Positions 40,945 through 50,411 of a DNA stretch of 64,000 nucleotides are shown piece after piece. How positions within the stretch are numbered: position 1 is the first letter of the stretch; each line of letters starts with the position of its first letter. The translations under genes and the position numbers were made by a program. Source of the DNA: Pseudomonadota bacterium. Lineage in GTDB: Bacteria > Pseudomonadota > Gammaproteobacteria > Steroidobacterales > Steroidobacteraceae. The notes beneath the pieces are model-generated. The model was given only the letters and a program-made list of their open reading frames with translations, made no database searches and was not told the origin of the DNA. Where the stretch lies: positions 21,763-85,762 of the forward strand of contig JAJYAM010000004.1 in assembly GCA_021779535.1 (NCBI GenBank). Reading direction: 5' to 3'.

Positions 40945-41050
40945 GCGTGCGGTCCGTTCAGCCGGGGCTGTGCGCTCCGATCGCGGGAATGTATCATTCC
41001 CCCGCGCCCGCGAGGGCATTTCCTTCGAACCCCCCAGCGAGCCTCAAACG

Positions 41051-42472
41051 ATGCGCCGTATCCTGATTCCCTGCCTGTTCGCGTGCTCCGTCGCCGTCAC
41101 AGCTTTCGCCGCGCCGCGGCTCGCGCCGCCGCCGATCGAGCGCGTGATCGAGCAGGGGCACTTGCCGTACGCGTCGGTCAGTTACATCGTCGAGGACGCG
41201 AACACCGGCGCCGTGGTGATCGAACGGAATCCAGGGATTGCGCGCGGGCCCGGATCCGTGATGAAGATGCTGACGACGTTCGCCGCCCTCGACACGCTCG
41301 GGCCGCAGTTCAAGTGGCACACCCGCGCGCTGGTCGACGGCCCGATCGTGCACGGGGTCCTGCACGGCAATCTGTACCTGCAGGGCGGCGGCGATCCGTA
41401 CCTGACGATCGAGCGCTGGTGGCGGTTTGCGGCCGAGCTGCGGGCGACGGGCCTGCGAACGATCGACGGCGACGTCGTGATCGACGATCACGAGTTCTCG
41501 TTGCCCAACGAGAACCCGGCGGCGTTCGACGGTCATCCGAACCGCCCCTACAATGTGATACCGGACGCGCTGATGGTGAATTTCCAGTCGATCGACTATC
41601 GCGTCGCGCCCGATCCCGGGGCTCACCGGGTCGCGGTCTCGGCGTTGCCGCGACCGGTGAACTTCGGGATCGAGGACGACATCCGGCTGGTCGGCGGACG
41701 TTGCGCGGGGTACGGCGATCGCATCGGCTACCGGGTCGTTTCTCCCCAGCGCGATCGGGTCGTGTTCAGCGGCACGATGTCGATGCATTGCGGACCGGAG
41801 CTGTTCACGCGAGCGGTGATGCAGGCGCCGGAATATGCCTACGGCACCTTCGTCCAGTTGTGGCGCGAGCTCGGCGGCCGGATCGCCGGCGGCTACGCGC
41901 ACCGGGCGGCGCCGCCGCGCGCCCGCGCAGTGCTCGATTTCGAATCGCTCCCGCTCGCCGAGATCGTGAGGCTCACCAACAAGTTCAGCAACAACACCAT
42001 GGCGCGCACCATCCTGCTGACGCTCGGCGAGCGGCGCTACGGCGCGCCGGCGACGCTCGGCAAGGGGATCACCGTGATCGAGGACTGGGCCCGCGAGCAC
42101 CGGATTCCGCTCGACGGCACGGTGATCGTCAACGGCTCCGGCTTGTCGCGGCGAACGCGGATCGATGCCGAGACGCTCGCCGCGCTGTTGCGGGTCGCTT
42201 ATCACAGCAACTTCGCCCCCGAATACCTCGCGTCGCTCCCGATCGCCGGCGTCGACGGCACCCTCCAGCGACACATGCAGGAGACCCCGCCGGGCGCCGT
42301 GCGTCTGAAGACCGGACACATCGACGACGTGAGCGCGGTCGCGGGCTACGTGCGTACGCGCAGCGAACGCACGTTCGTCCTGGTGTCCCTGGTCAACGAT
42401 CCGAGGGTCGCGACCGGCGCCGCGGAACGCCTGCACCAGGCGCTCGTCGACTGGATTCTCGCGCGCGGTTGA
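41051..42472 (+). CDS. dacB: D-alanyl-D-alanine carboxypeptidase/endopeptidase (PBP4-type)
   Basis: Signal peptide; ARGPGSVMKMLTTFAAL (SxxK), KFSNNTMARTILLTLG (SxN), RLKTGHIDDVSAVAGYV (KTG). Confidence 0.94.
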   Translation: MRRILIPCLFACSVAVTAFAAPRLAPPPIERVIEQGHLPYASVSYIVEDANTGAVVIERNPGIARGPGSVMKMLTTFAALDTLGPQFKWHTRALVDGPIVHGVLHGNLYLQGGGDPYLTIERWWRFAAELRATGLRTIDGDVVIDDHEFSLPNENPAAFDGHPNRPYNVIPDALMVNFQSIDYRVAPDPGAHRVAVSALPRPVNFGIEDDIRLVGGRCAGYGDRIGYRVVSPQRDRVVFSGTMSMHCGPELFTRAVMQAPEYAYGTFVQLWRELGGRIAGGYAHRAAPPRARAVLDFESLPLAEIVRLTNKFSNNTMARTILLTLGERRYGAPATLGKGITVIEDWAREHRIPLDGTVIVNGSGLSRRTRIDAETLAALLRVAYHSNFAPEYLASLPIAGVDGTLQRHMQETPPGAVRLKTGHIDDVSAVAGYVRTRSERTFVLVSLVNDPRVATGAAERLHQALVDWILARG

Positions 42473-43097
42473 CGGCCGGCGCGGGTCGTTCGAGTTCCCA
42501 CTGGCACGTTTCGACGCCGCGGCGAACCCAGACGCCGCAACCGACGAAGCGAAATCGCCTCGCGAGACGCCGCCGATACCAGTCGGCCGGGCGCAAATGC
42601 ACGGCGCCATCGGTGAGCCGCTGGTCGCAGTAATCGCGCCAGTCCACGTGCGTGAGCGCCGACAGGTAGATCGCGAACCGCGCGAGCCGCGTGAGGTTCG
42701 CGAGGGCTCTCGCGGCGGTGCGATCGTCGAGATACTGCAGCACGTCGTAACAGACGACGAGGTCGTAGCTGCGGTCCGGCGCGAAATCCGCGACCGAGCC
42801 TTGGATCCATCCGTAGCGCGCGCAGAGGTACTCGCTGCGCTCCAGCCCCGTGTAGGTCGCGGTCGGCCAGAGCTTCGCGAACGGCGCGCGCAGCGCGCCG
42901 ACGCCGCACCCGGCGTCGAGCACGCTGCGCACCGGCAGCTCACAGCGATCCAGCACCGCGGTGATCATCCGCGCCTTCGCGCGCATCTCCGCCGGCGAGG
43001 TCACGCGCGTACGCGGATCGAAGTAGAAGCGCCGGAAGTAGGCCTCGTCGAACGGATTCGGCGTGACCGCCGCCGCGGGGTCGGGTGAGCGTCGCAT
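42393..43097 (-). CDS. Class I SAM-dependent methyltransferase
   Basis: VRSVLDAGCGVGALRAPF, DLVVCYDVLQYLDD. The C-terminus extends antisense into dacB. Confidence 0.8.
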   Translation of the reverse strand: MRRSPDPAAAVTPNPFDEAYFRRFYFDPRTRVTSPAEMRAKARMITAVLDRCELPVRSVLDAGCGVGALRAPFAKLWPTATYTGLERSEYLCARYGWIQGSVADFAPDRSYDLVVCYDVLQYLDDRTAARALANLTRLARFAIYLSALTHVDWRDYCDQRLTDGAVHLRPADWYRRRLARRFRFVGCGVWVRRGVETCQWELERPAPAVNRARESSRRAPGAGVPRRRSRPSDR

Positions 43098-43269
43098 CGG
43101 CGCCGATCTTGCCGGCGATCGCGCGACCGAGCAAGCTGGTCCGCGGATGGCGGGACGACGGGAGCAAACCGGACGATGAACGGCGACGGCAGCGGCGTCC
43201 CCCACGGGGCGCGTGATCGGGGACCGGAAGGCGGCGTCGCGGCCGCCGGCGCCGGGCGGAGCTGACCGC

Positions 43270-43896
43270 ATGGAGGATCGGTGGCTCGCCTGGGCGAAGC
43301 GCCTGCACGCGATTGCGGCGACGGGACTGCACTATGCCGAGGGGCCGTTCGACCGCGAGCGGTACGCCGAGGCCGCGTCGATCGCGAGTGAGATGCTCGC
43401 CGCGCTCGCCGACGTTCCGCCTCGACGCATCCGGGAGCTGGTGCCCGATTTCGCGCGTGGCTACGCGACGCCGCTCGTCGAGGTCCGGGGTGCGATATTC
43501 GATCGCGACGCCCGCATCCTGCTGGTTCGCGAGGCGAGCGACGGCCGGTGGACCCTGCCGGGCGGCTTCGCCGACGTCGGCCGTTCACCGGGCGAGAACA
43601 TCGTGAAAGAAGTGTTCGAAGAGGCCTCGGTTCGCGTCGACGCGCAGGCGCTGTACGCGGTCCGGCACAAGGCACGGCACCGATACGATGCGGACACGCG
43701 CGATTTCTACAAGCTGTTCTTCCTGTGCGAGCGGCTCGACGAGGCCGCGCCGCGGCCCGGCCCGGAGACGACCGACGCGGCGTTCTTCGCCGAGGACGCG
43801 ATTCCGCCGCTGTCCACCGGACGCACGCTGCCCGAGGACGTCGCCGCCGCGTTCGCGCGCGCCCGGGATCCGTCGCGCCCGGTCGAATTCGACTGA
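43270..43896 (+). CDS. NUDIX hydrolase
   Basis: GGFADVGRSPGENIVKEVFEEASVRV Nudix box. Confidence 0.93.
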   Translation: MEDRWLAWAKRLHAIAATGLHYAEGPFDRERYAEAASIASEMLAALADVPPRRIRELVPDFARGYATPLVEVRGAIFDRDARILLVREASDGRWTLPGGFADVGRSPGENIVKEVFEEASVRVDAQALYAVRHKARHRYDADTRDFYKLFFLCERLDEAAPRPGPETTDAAFFAEDAIPPLSTGRTLPEDVAAAFARARDPSRPVEFD

Positions 43897-43991
43897 GCGG
43901 CGGCGCTCGGGAATCGGCCGCGCCGGCCCGGGAAAGCGGGACCCGACGCACGACCTCCGGGGGCCGTCGCAGATCGGTTAAGATCGCGCTC

Positions 43992-45080
43992 GTGAAAGTC
44001 GCGGGCGTCCCCTATCGCACCCTCTGGATGGCCGACGACGCGGTACGGGTCATCGACCAGTCGCGACTGCCATTCGAATTCGCGACCGTCGATCTGCGTT
44101 CGACCGCCGATGCCGCGCGCGCGATCGCCACGATGATCGTGCGGGGCGCGCCGCTGATCGGCGCGACCGCGGCCTACGGGCTCGCGCTCGCGGTGCGCGA
44201 GGATCCATCGGACTTCGCGATCGAGGCCGCCTCGCGAGCGCTGCTCGCGACCCGGCCGACCGCCCACAACCTGGCGTGGGCGCTCGATCGGATGCGCGCG
44301 GCGCTCGCGCCCGTCGCGCCCGCCTCCCGCGCCGATGCCGCGTTCCGCGAGGCCGCAGCGATCTGTGACGACGACGTCGCGCAATGTCGTGCGATCGGCG
44401 AGCACGGCGCCGCGATCCTGCGCCGTCTCGCCCGCGCGGCGACCGGCCGGCCCCTGAACGTGCTGACGCATTGCAATGCCGGCTGGCTCGCCTGCGTCGA
44501 CTGGGGCACGGCGCTCGCGCCGGTCTATCGGGCGCACGACGAAGGGCTCGCGCTGCACGTCTGGGTGGACGAGACCCGGCCGCGCAATCAAGGTGCGTCC
44601 CTGACCGCGTTCGAACTTGCCGCCCACGGAGTCCCGCACACGGTGATCGCCGACAACCTCGGCGGACACTTGATGCAGAGAGGCCGGGTCGACGTCGTGA
44701 TCGTCGGCAGCGACCGAACCACGGCGGCCGCGGACGTCTGCAACAAGGTGGGCACCTATCTGAAGGCGCTCGCGGCGCACGACAACGGCGTGCCGTTCTA
44801 TGCGGCGCTGCCGGCGAGCACGATCGACTGGTCGATCGCGGGCGGCGAGAAGATTCCGATCGAGGAGCGGTCCGCGCGCGAACTCACGCACCTGACGGGC
44901 CTCACCGACGGCGGCGGGCTTGCGACCGTACGGGTCGTTCCGGTGGGAAGCCCGGTGCTGAACCTTGCGTTCGACGTGACTCCCGCGCGACTGGTGACCG
45001 GCTTGATCACCGAGCGCGGCGTGTGCCCGGCGACCGGCGAAGGGCTCCTCGGTCTCTATCCGGAGCGGCTGAGTCGATGA
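43992..45080 (+). CDS. mtnA: S-methyl-5-thioribose-1-phosphate isomerase
   Basis: GTG start; MIVRGAPLIGATAAYGLAL, LTHCNAGWLACVDWGTALAPVY, DETRPRNQGASLTAFEL, VGSDRTTAAADVCNKVGTY. Confidence 0.95.
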   Translation: MKVAGVPYRTLWMADDAVRVIDQSRLPFEFATVDLRSTADAARAIATMIVRGAPLIGATAAYGLALAVREDPSDFAIEAASRALLATRPTAHNLAWALDRMRAALAPVAPASRADAAFREAAAICDDDVAQCRAIGEHGAAILRRLARAATGRPLNVLTHCNAGWLACVDWGTALAPVYRAHDEGLALHVWVDETRPRNQGASLTAFELAAHGVPHTVIADNLGGHLMQRGRVDVVIVGSDRTTAAADVCNKVGTYLKALAAHDNGVPFYAALPASTIDWSIAGGEKIPIEERSARELTHLTGLTDGGGLATVRVVPVGSPVLNLAFDVTPARLVTGLITERGVCPATGEGLLGLYPERLSR

Positions 45081-45820
45081 CTCGATCGGCGACACGCGCG
45101 GCGGAGGGGGATCCGCGCAGGGACGCGGCCCTGCGCGCCGCGGTGATCGACGGCTGCCGGCGGCTCGTCCGCGACGGACTCGTCGTCGGCACCGCCGGCA
45201 ACGTCTCCGCGCGCCGGGATGCCGACCACTTCCTGGTCAGTCCGACCGGAACGCGCTATGAGGAGCTGAGGTCCGACGACGTGGCGCTCGTCGATCTCAG
45301 CGGGCGCTGGCACGGCGCGCGACGGCCATCGAGCGAATGGCGCATCCATCGCGATCTGTATCGAGCACGGCCCGAGATCGGCGCGGTCGTGCACACGCAC
45401 TCGCGCGAGGCCACCGCGCTCGCATGCACCGGGCGTGCCATACCGGCATTCCATTACATGGTGGCCGTGGCCGGCGGCACGGACGTGCGCTGCGCACCGT
45501 ACCGGGCCTTCGGCACGCAGGCCCTGTCGGAAGCCGCGCTCGCGGCGCTCGCCGATCGACGGGCCTGCCTGCTCGCGAATCACGGCGTGCTGTGCGTCGG
45601 GACCGACGTCGAGGCGGCGCTCGGTCTCGCGGTGGAGATCGAGGATCTCGCGGCGAAATACCGGATCGCACTCGGGCTCGGCGGCGTCGAGATCCTCTCC
45701 ACCGCACAGATGCGCGAGGTACTCGATCGGTTCGCGAGTTATGGCCGGCAGGACGGCACGGATCCGGACTTGGTCCACGCCGCGGATCCGCCGCCGGGAG
45801 CGCGGGGGGACCCGCGATGA
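45077..45820 (+). CDS. Class II aldolase/adducin family protein (candidate 5-(methylthio)ribulose-1-phosphate aldolase)
   Basis: GTAGNVSARRDADHFLVSPTGTRYEELRSDDVALVDLSGRWHGARRPSSEWRIHRDLYRARPEIGAVVHTHS; located between mtnA and mtnK. Confidence 0.9.
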   Translation: MTRSATRAAEGDPRRDAALRAAVIDGCRRLVRDGLVVGTAGNVSARRDADHFLVSPTGTRYEELRSDDVALVDLSGRWHGARRPSSEWRIHRDLYRARPEIGAVVHTHSREATALACTGRAIPAFHYMVAVAGGTDVRCAPYRAFGTQALSEAALAALADRRACLLANHGVLCVGTDVEAALGLAVEIEDLAAKYRIALGLGGVEILSTAQMREVLDRFASYGRQDGTDPDLVHAADPPPGARGDPR

Positions 45821-47094
45821 ACACGACGCCGGCGGCGCGAGCCGGCTACCGCACGCTCGATACCGGGTCGCTCGGGAGCTGGCTCGCGGCATTGCCGGCG
45901 GTGCGCGAGCGGCTCGGCGGCGCGCCGGAGCGCTGGACGGTGCGCGAGGTCGGGGACGGCAATTTGAACCTGGTATTCCTCGTCGACGGCCCCGGGGACT
46001 CGATTTGCGTGAAGCAAGCGCTGCCGTACCTGCGCGTCGCGGGGCCGTCGTGGCCGATGACGCTCGAGCGCGCGTATTACGAGCAGTCGTACTACGCGGC
46101 CGTCGCTCCGCACGTCGGCGCCGCGATTCCGCGCGTTTTCCATTACGACCCCGAGCGTTATGCGATCGTGATGGAGTGCTTGACGCCGCATGTGATCCTG
46201 CGGCGCGGCTTGATCGCCGGCCATCGCTATGCGAACGTCGGACGGGACATCGGCGACTACGTCGCCCGCGCGGGGTTTTTCACGTCCGATCTGGCGGAGC
46301 CGTTCGAGCGGAAATTCGACCGCATCGCCCGCTTCGCGGGCAACACCGATCTGGTGCGGATTTCGGTCGATCTGATCTTCACGGATCCGTACCGCGAGCA
46401 CCCGCGAAACCGGCATACCCGGCCGCACCTCGATTGCGACGTCGCGACGCTGCGCGGCGATGCCGCGGCGAAGGCGGCCGCCGCCGAACTCGGGCGGCGA
46501 TTCCTCGGCGAAACGCAGGCACTGATCCACGGCGATCTGCACTCCGGTTCGATCATGGTCACGGACGCGGACACGCGCGTGATCGATCCGGAATTCGCGT
46601 TCTACGGGCCGCTCGGATTCGACCTCGGGGCGTTCCTCGGCAATCTCGTGCTGGCGTGGTGCGCCCAGCCTGGTCTCGCGTCCCGCGCCGGGGAGCGCGA
46701 CGCGTATCGCGACTGGATCCTGGAGCAGGCGAAGGCGTTCTGGACGGTGTTTCACGACCGCTTCCTCGCGCTATGGCGGAACGAAGGGCACGGCGACGCC
46801 TGGCCCGCCGCGATGTTCCGCGAGGCCGGCGACGGCGCGGCGCTCGAGACGGTGCGGCGGCAATATCTGGAAGCGCTGTTCGCCGACATGCTGGGCTATG
46901 CGGCCTGCAAGATGATCCGCCGGGTCGTCGGTTTCGCGCACGTCGCGGATCTGGACGGCATCGCCGATCCGGCGCTGCGCGCCCGCTGCGAACGCAGCGC
47001 GCTCGGGATCGCGACGCACTGGCTCAAGCGCCGGCAGGAATACCGGTCGATCGAGGACACGCTCGCGGCACTGCCGGAGATCTCCGCGCGCTGA
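45817..47094 (+). CDS. mtnK: S-methyl-5-thioribose kinase
   Basis: VREVGDGNLNLVFLVDG, ALIHGDLHSGSIMVT, VIDPEFAFYGPLGFDLGAFLGNL. Confidence 0.94.
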   Translation: MNTTPAARAGYRTLDTGSLGSWLAALPAVRERLGGAPERWTVREVGDGNLNLVFLVDGPGDSICVKQALPYLRVAGPSWPMTLERAYYEQSYYAAVAPHVGAAIPRVFHYDPERYAIVMECLTPHVILRRGLIAGHRYANVGRDIGDYVARAGFFTSDLAEPFERKFDRIARFAGNTDLVRISVDLIFTDPYREHPRNRHTRPHLDCDVATLRGDAAAKAAAAELGRRFLGETQALIHGDLHSGSIMVTDADTRVIDPEFAFYGPLGFDLGAFLGNLVLAWCAQPGLASRAGERDAYRDWILEQAKAFWTVFHDRFLALWRNEGHGDAWPAAMFREAGDGAALETVRRQYLEALFADMLGYAACKMIRRVVGFAHVADLDGIADPALRARCERSALGIATHWLKRRQEYRSIEDTLAALPEISAR

Positions 47095-47119
47095 GCGCGG
47101 CGCTCCGGCCGGGCGGAAT

Positions 47120-47452
47120 TCAGGCGTCCGGCGGCCCGTACTCGTTCGGGCCCGGGGATCCCCGCTCGACGAGGAATATCAAGACGACGATCCAACCGAC
47201 GATCGGCACCAGCCACAGCAACAGCCAGAAACCGCTCCGGCCGGTGTCGTGGAGCCGGCGAACGCCGACCGCGATCGACGGCAGGATCGTCACGAGTGCG
47301 GTGATCGCGTTGACGACGTCGCCGAGGATTCGGGCCGCGGCGGTGACCACGAGGACGAACAGCGCGAACCACCAGTATTCCGGGCGCGCGGCGCGCCCCT
47401 GGAACTGCGTATATCTCGAGAAGCACCGCTTGATCGCGTCGCTGAATCCCAT
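47120..47452 (-). CDS. DUF805 family membrane protein
   Basis: FSRYTQFQGRAARPEYWWFALF and AVGVRRLHDTGRSGFWLLL. Confidence 0.92.
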   Translation of the reverse strand: MGFSDAIKRCFSRYTQFQGRAARPEYWWFALFVLVVTAAARILGDVVNAITALVTILPSIAVGVRRLHDTGRSGFWLLLWLVPIVGWIVVLIFLVERGSPGPNEYGPPDA

Positions 47453-47539
47453 CGCGCCTCTCCCGGCCGTTTGTTGTTGTTCGATCCTTCCGATCGCGAT
47501 CTTGCGCGCGGCGGCCCGATCCTGTCGAGCCCCGTCGCC

Positions 47540-47567
47540 CGCGCTGAGCGGCGCGCCGCTCAGCGCG
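47540..47567. repeat. Perfect 28-bp palindrome
   Basis: CGCGCTGAGCGGCG/CGCCGCTCAGCGCG; contains the stop codon of the minus-strand gene at 47560. Confidence 0.9.
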
Positions 47568-48546
47568 CGATCGCGATCGCGTCGGCGGCGCGCAGGCGGG
47601 CGTGCCGCGCCGCGAGACATGGCCGGTCGGCCCGCATCCCGTCGAGCGGGACGGCGGCGACGCCCGAACGCCGCTCGAGGGTCGCCGCGAGCCGGCGCGG
47701 CGTCCCGAGATCGTTCCACCCGCAGGCCGGAACCCGCTTCACGAGAAGCTCGGTTTCCGCACCGGCGAGCAGGTGGCGCGAGAAATCGAGCGCGCGCATC
47801 TCGGAATATTCGGCGCAGAGCGCCGCGCCCCCTTGGGAACGGTACCCGTCCCGCGCGAGGGCGTGCTGCATCCGGTCGACGAGTCCGGGCAGCCGCCGGT
47901 CGAAGAGGTCGAGCAGCGCGCGAGCGGTCGCGGCGAAGATGAACGAATTCCACAACGCCCCGCGGCCGAGAAGATCGGCCGCGACCGACGGCGCCGGTTT
48001 CTCCACGAACGAATGGACCGTGTGCACGCCCTCGGCGATCTCGAAATCCGGTACGACGTAACCGAGTTCCTCGTCCGCTTCCTCCGGCTCGATGCCGAGC
48101 AGCAGGAGGCCGGAGGCCTCACGCACGGTCGTCGCGGCCTCGCGGAGCGCCTGTCCGAGGACCGCTTCGTCCTGGACGTGGTGATCCGACGGCAGCCACA
48201 CGATCACCGCGTCGCGCTCGCGCGCGGCGATGTGCAGCGTCGGAAGCAGGATGCCGTTCGCGGTACCGCGATTCTCCGGCTGCACGAACACGTTCGCGTC
48301 ATTCAGAGCGTCGACCTCGGTCCGCCACCAACGCCGATGCTGCGCGGCGACGATCGTGCCGATTCGCTCCGGCGACGACACCGCCTGCGCACGCCGCAAC
48401 GCGTCGCCGAGCAGAGTCGTCGCACCGTACAGCGAGCAGAACTGTTTTGGCGTCGCGGCACCCGCCGGGTCGCTCGTCAGGCTCTGGAGTCGCGTGCCCT
48501 CGCCGGCCGCGAGCACGATCGACCAAGGTTCCACCGGATCTTTCAT
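47560..48546 (-). CDS. Mannose-1-phosphate guanylyltransferase-like nucleotidyltransferase
   Basis: SIVLAAGEGTRLQSLTSDPAGAATPKQFCSLYG, VQPENRGTANGILLPTLHI, WLPSDHHV. Confidence 0.88.
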   Translation of the reverse strand: MKDPVEPWSIVLAAGEGTRLQSLTSDPAGAATPKQFCSLYGATTLLGDALRRAQAVSSPERIGTIVAAQHRRWWRTEVDALNDANVFVQPENRGTANGILLPTLHIAARERDAVIVWLPSDHHVQDEAVLGQALREAATTVREASGLLLLGIEPEEADEELGYVVPDFEIAEGVHTVHSFVEKPAPSVAADLLGRGALWNSFIFAATARALLDLFDRRLPGLVDRMQHALARDGYRSQGGAALCAEYSEMRALDFSRHLLAGAETELLVKRVPACGWNDLGTPRRLAATLERRSGVAAVPLDGMRADRPCLAARHARLRAADAIAIAR

Positions 48547-48697
48547 CGCCCACTCCTCCGGTCGCCGCGCACGCATCGACAATCGACGTACTGCGCTTCG
48601 ATCGTTGGATCTTGCGGAAAGTTCCTGAACGTCGAGTGACGTTTTGGTTGCGGTTACGTTTCGTGGGCGGTCGACGTCCGGGGGAGCGATCCGGACA

Positions 48698-48994
48698 TCA
48701 GCGGCGCGTCGCGACGACGTAGTGGCGTGCGCCGTCGCGCGGATCGAAATAGACGGCGGTCAGGCGCCCGCTCGACGGATCGACGAAGCGCTCCCCGGTA
48801 TCGGTCCACGCCGCGTCGGGACCGGTATCGATCAACGGCTTGTAACGCCAGCGCTCGATCGCGAGGCCCACGACGAGCAACAACCCTCCGATCAACAACT
48901 GCGGCACGAGCGCGACGAACAGACCGGTCAACGCCGCCACGCCGGCGCCGACCAGCAAGATCCCGCCGAGCGCGTACAGAACGATCGGCAGCAC
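48698..48994 (-). CDS. Small hypothetical membrane protein
   Basis: 98 aa, two TM-like stretches, in tandem with the YbjQ-like gene. Confidence 0.55.
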   Translation of the reverse strand: MLPIVLYALGGILLVGAGVAALTGLFVALVPQLLIGGLLLVVGLAIERWRYKPLIDTGPDAAWTDTGERFVDPSSGRLTAVYFDPRDGARHYVVATRR

Positions 48995-49004
48995 TCGCGT
49001 CCCT

Positions 49005-49328
49005 TCAGGTCGCAGGCTCGATCACGACGGCGGTGCCGTACGCGACGATCTCGCTCATCGTCTGGCCGATCTCGGCGGAGTCGAACCGCATCATCACCAC
49101 CGCGTTCGCGCCCATCGCCTGTGCGTTCGTCACCAGACGATCGAGCGCATGGCGACGCGCCTCCTCGAGCATCTGGGTGTATTCGTGGATCTCCCCGCCG
49201 ACCAGCGAACGCAGGCCCGCCATCACGTTGCCGCCGAGCCCCCGGCTGCGAACGACGACGCCAAACACCTGGCCCTTGACCTGCGAGACACGCTGACCGG
49301 GTACGTTTTCCGTGGTGACGACGAGCAT
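49005..49328 (-). CDS. YbjQ/UPF0145 (DUF74) family protein
   Basis: MLVVTTENVPGQRVSQVKGQVFGVVVRSRGLGGNVMAGLRSLVGGEIHEYTQMLEEARRHALDRL. Confidence 0.92.
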   Translation of the reverse strand: MLVVTTENVPGQRVSQVKGQVFGVVVRSRGLGGNVMAGLRSLVGGEIHEYTQMLEEARRHALDRLVTNAQAMGANAVVMMRFDSAEIGQTMSEIVAYGTAVVIEPAT

Positions 49329-49605
49329 CGGTGCAACTCCTCTTCGGAGGACCGCCCGCCGCGGTGCGCCGGCGGACGACCGGAACCGTCCGATTGTCGG
49401 CGGAGGACCCCGGCCGGTCAAGGTGCGTCCGCGCCGGGGCCGCGGCGCGCGGCGGCCGGGCGTCCGCGACCGCCGCGATTGCGCATCGCACGACGTCCGG
49501 CTTACCATCGGCACCCGGCGCTTTATATTAGCGAATCTGGATACTTTCGCGACACCCCGGGCTCACGGGGTCCGCATCGACAACGAATCGAAGGAGCAGA
49601 CCACC

Positions 49606-50400
49606 ATGACCGTCACCCGCAGAGATCTCCTGGGCATCGTCGCGACGACCGGCATCGCCAGCGTGGCGCTGGACCCCTTCGTCAGTGCCAGCGCGCAGCC
49701 CGCGGGCGCGCCGCTTCCGCCGCTGATCGAGTCCGGCAGCGGCCATCTGAAGGCGCTGATCGCCGCGCTCGAGAAGGCGCCGCGGCGCCGCGATTTCAAG
49801 GAAGTGCCGATGATCCTCACTACGCCCGGGCAATGGGATCACGAGGCCCTGGCGTTGCTGACCCACTACCGAGGCGGCCCGAAGCAGGTGTGGGACAACA
49901 CCGCGATCGACAGCCCCTGGCTCAACCTGATGCGCAATTCCCTGAATGCCCAGATCTGGGCCTTCAGGCACCCGGACTTCCTCGTGGTCTCCGCGACCCA
50001 TGGCACCGCGCATCTTGCGCTGTACGACCAGCACTTGTGGGACAAATACGGGCTCGCGAAGCTCACCGCGGGAAAATTCGCGCGCAACACGCTGCTCGAC
50101 GTTCCCGCGGCGGCGCACGGCGATGCGGCCGACTTCGAGAACCCGGCGGGCGTGTTCTCGCCGAAGGACAACAGCATCCCGAGCTTGCAGGCGCGCGGCG
50201 TCGTGTTCCTGGCATGCCACAACGCGATCTTCGAGCTCTCCTCGAGACTGCATGCGACGGGCGTGAATCCGGACAAACTCAGCCTCGCGAAGATGGGCGC
50301 GGAGTTCACGAACCACTTGATCCCGGGCGCGGTGCTCACGCCGGGAATCGTCGGTACGCTGCCGGAGCTCGGTGCGGCGGGCTTTCATTACGCGAAGTGA
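49606..50400 (+). CDS. Tat-exported DsrE-like protein
   Basis: Twin-arginine TRRDLLGIVATTGIASVAL; C-terminal GVVFLACHNAIFELSSRL...PGIVGTLPELGAAGFHYAK resembles DsrE/F-like proteins. Confidence 0.68.
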   Translation: MTVTRRDLLGIVATTGIASVALDPFVSASAQPAGAPLPPLIESGSGHLKALIAALEKAPRRRDFKEVPMILTTPGQWDHEALALLTHYRGGPKQVWDNTAIDSPWLNLMRNSLNAQIWAFRHPDFLVVSATHGTAHLALYDQHLWDKYGLAKLTAGKFARNTLLDVPAAAHGDAADFENPAGVFSPKDNSIPSLQARGVVFLACHNAIFELSSRLHATGVNPDKLSLAKMGAEFTNHLIPGAVLTPGIVGTLPELGAAGFHYAK

Positions 50401-50411
50401 GGAGACGGGCG

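Noticed and set aside
45435-47942. 835-aa plus-strand ORF over the aldolase, mtnK and DUF805 genes
   Set aside because: Alternate frame of supported genes; Arg/Ala-rich without family features.
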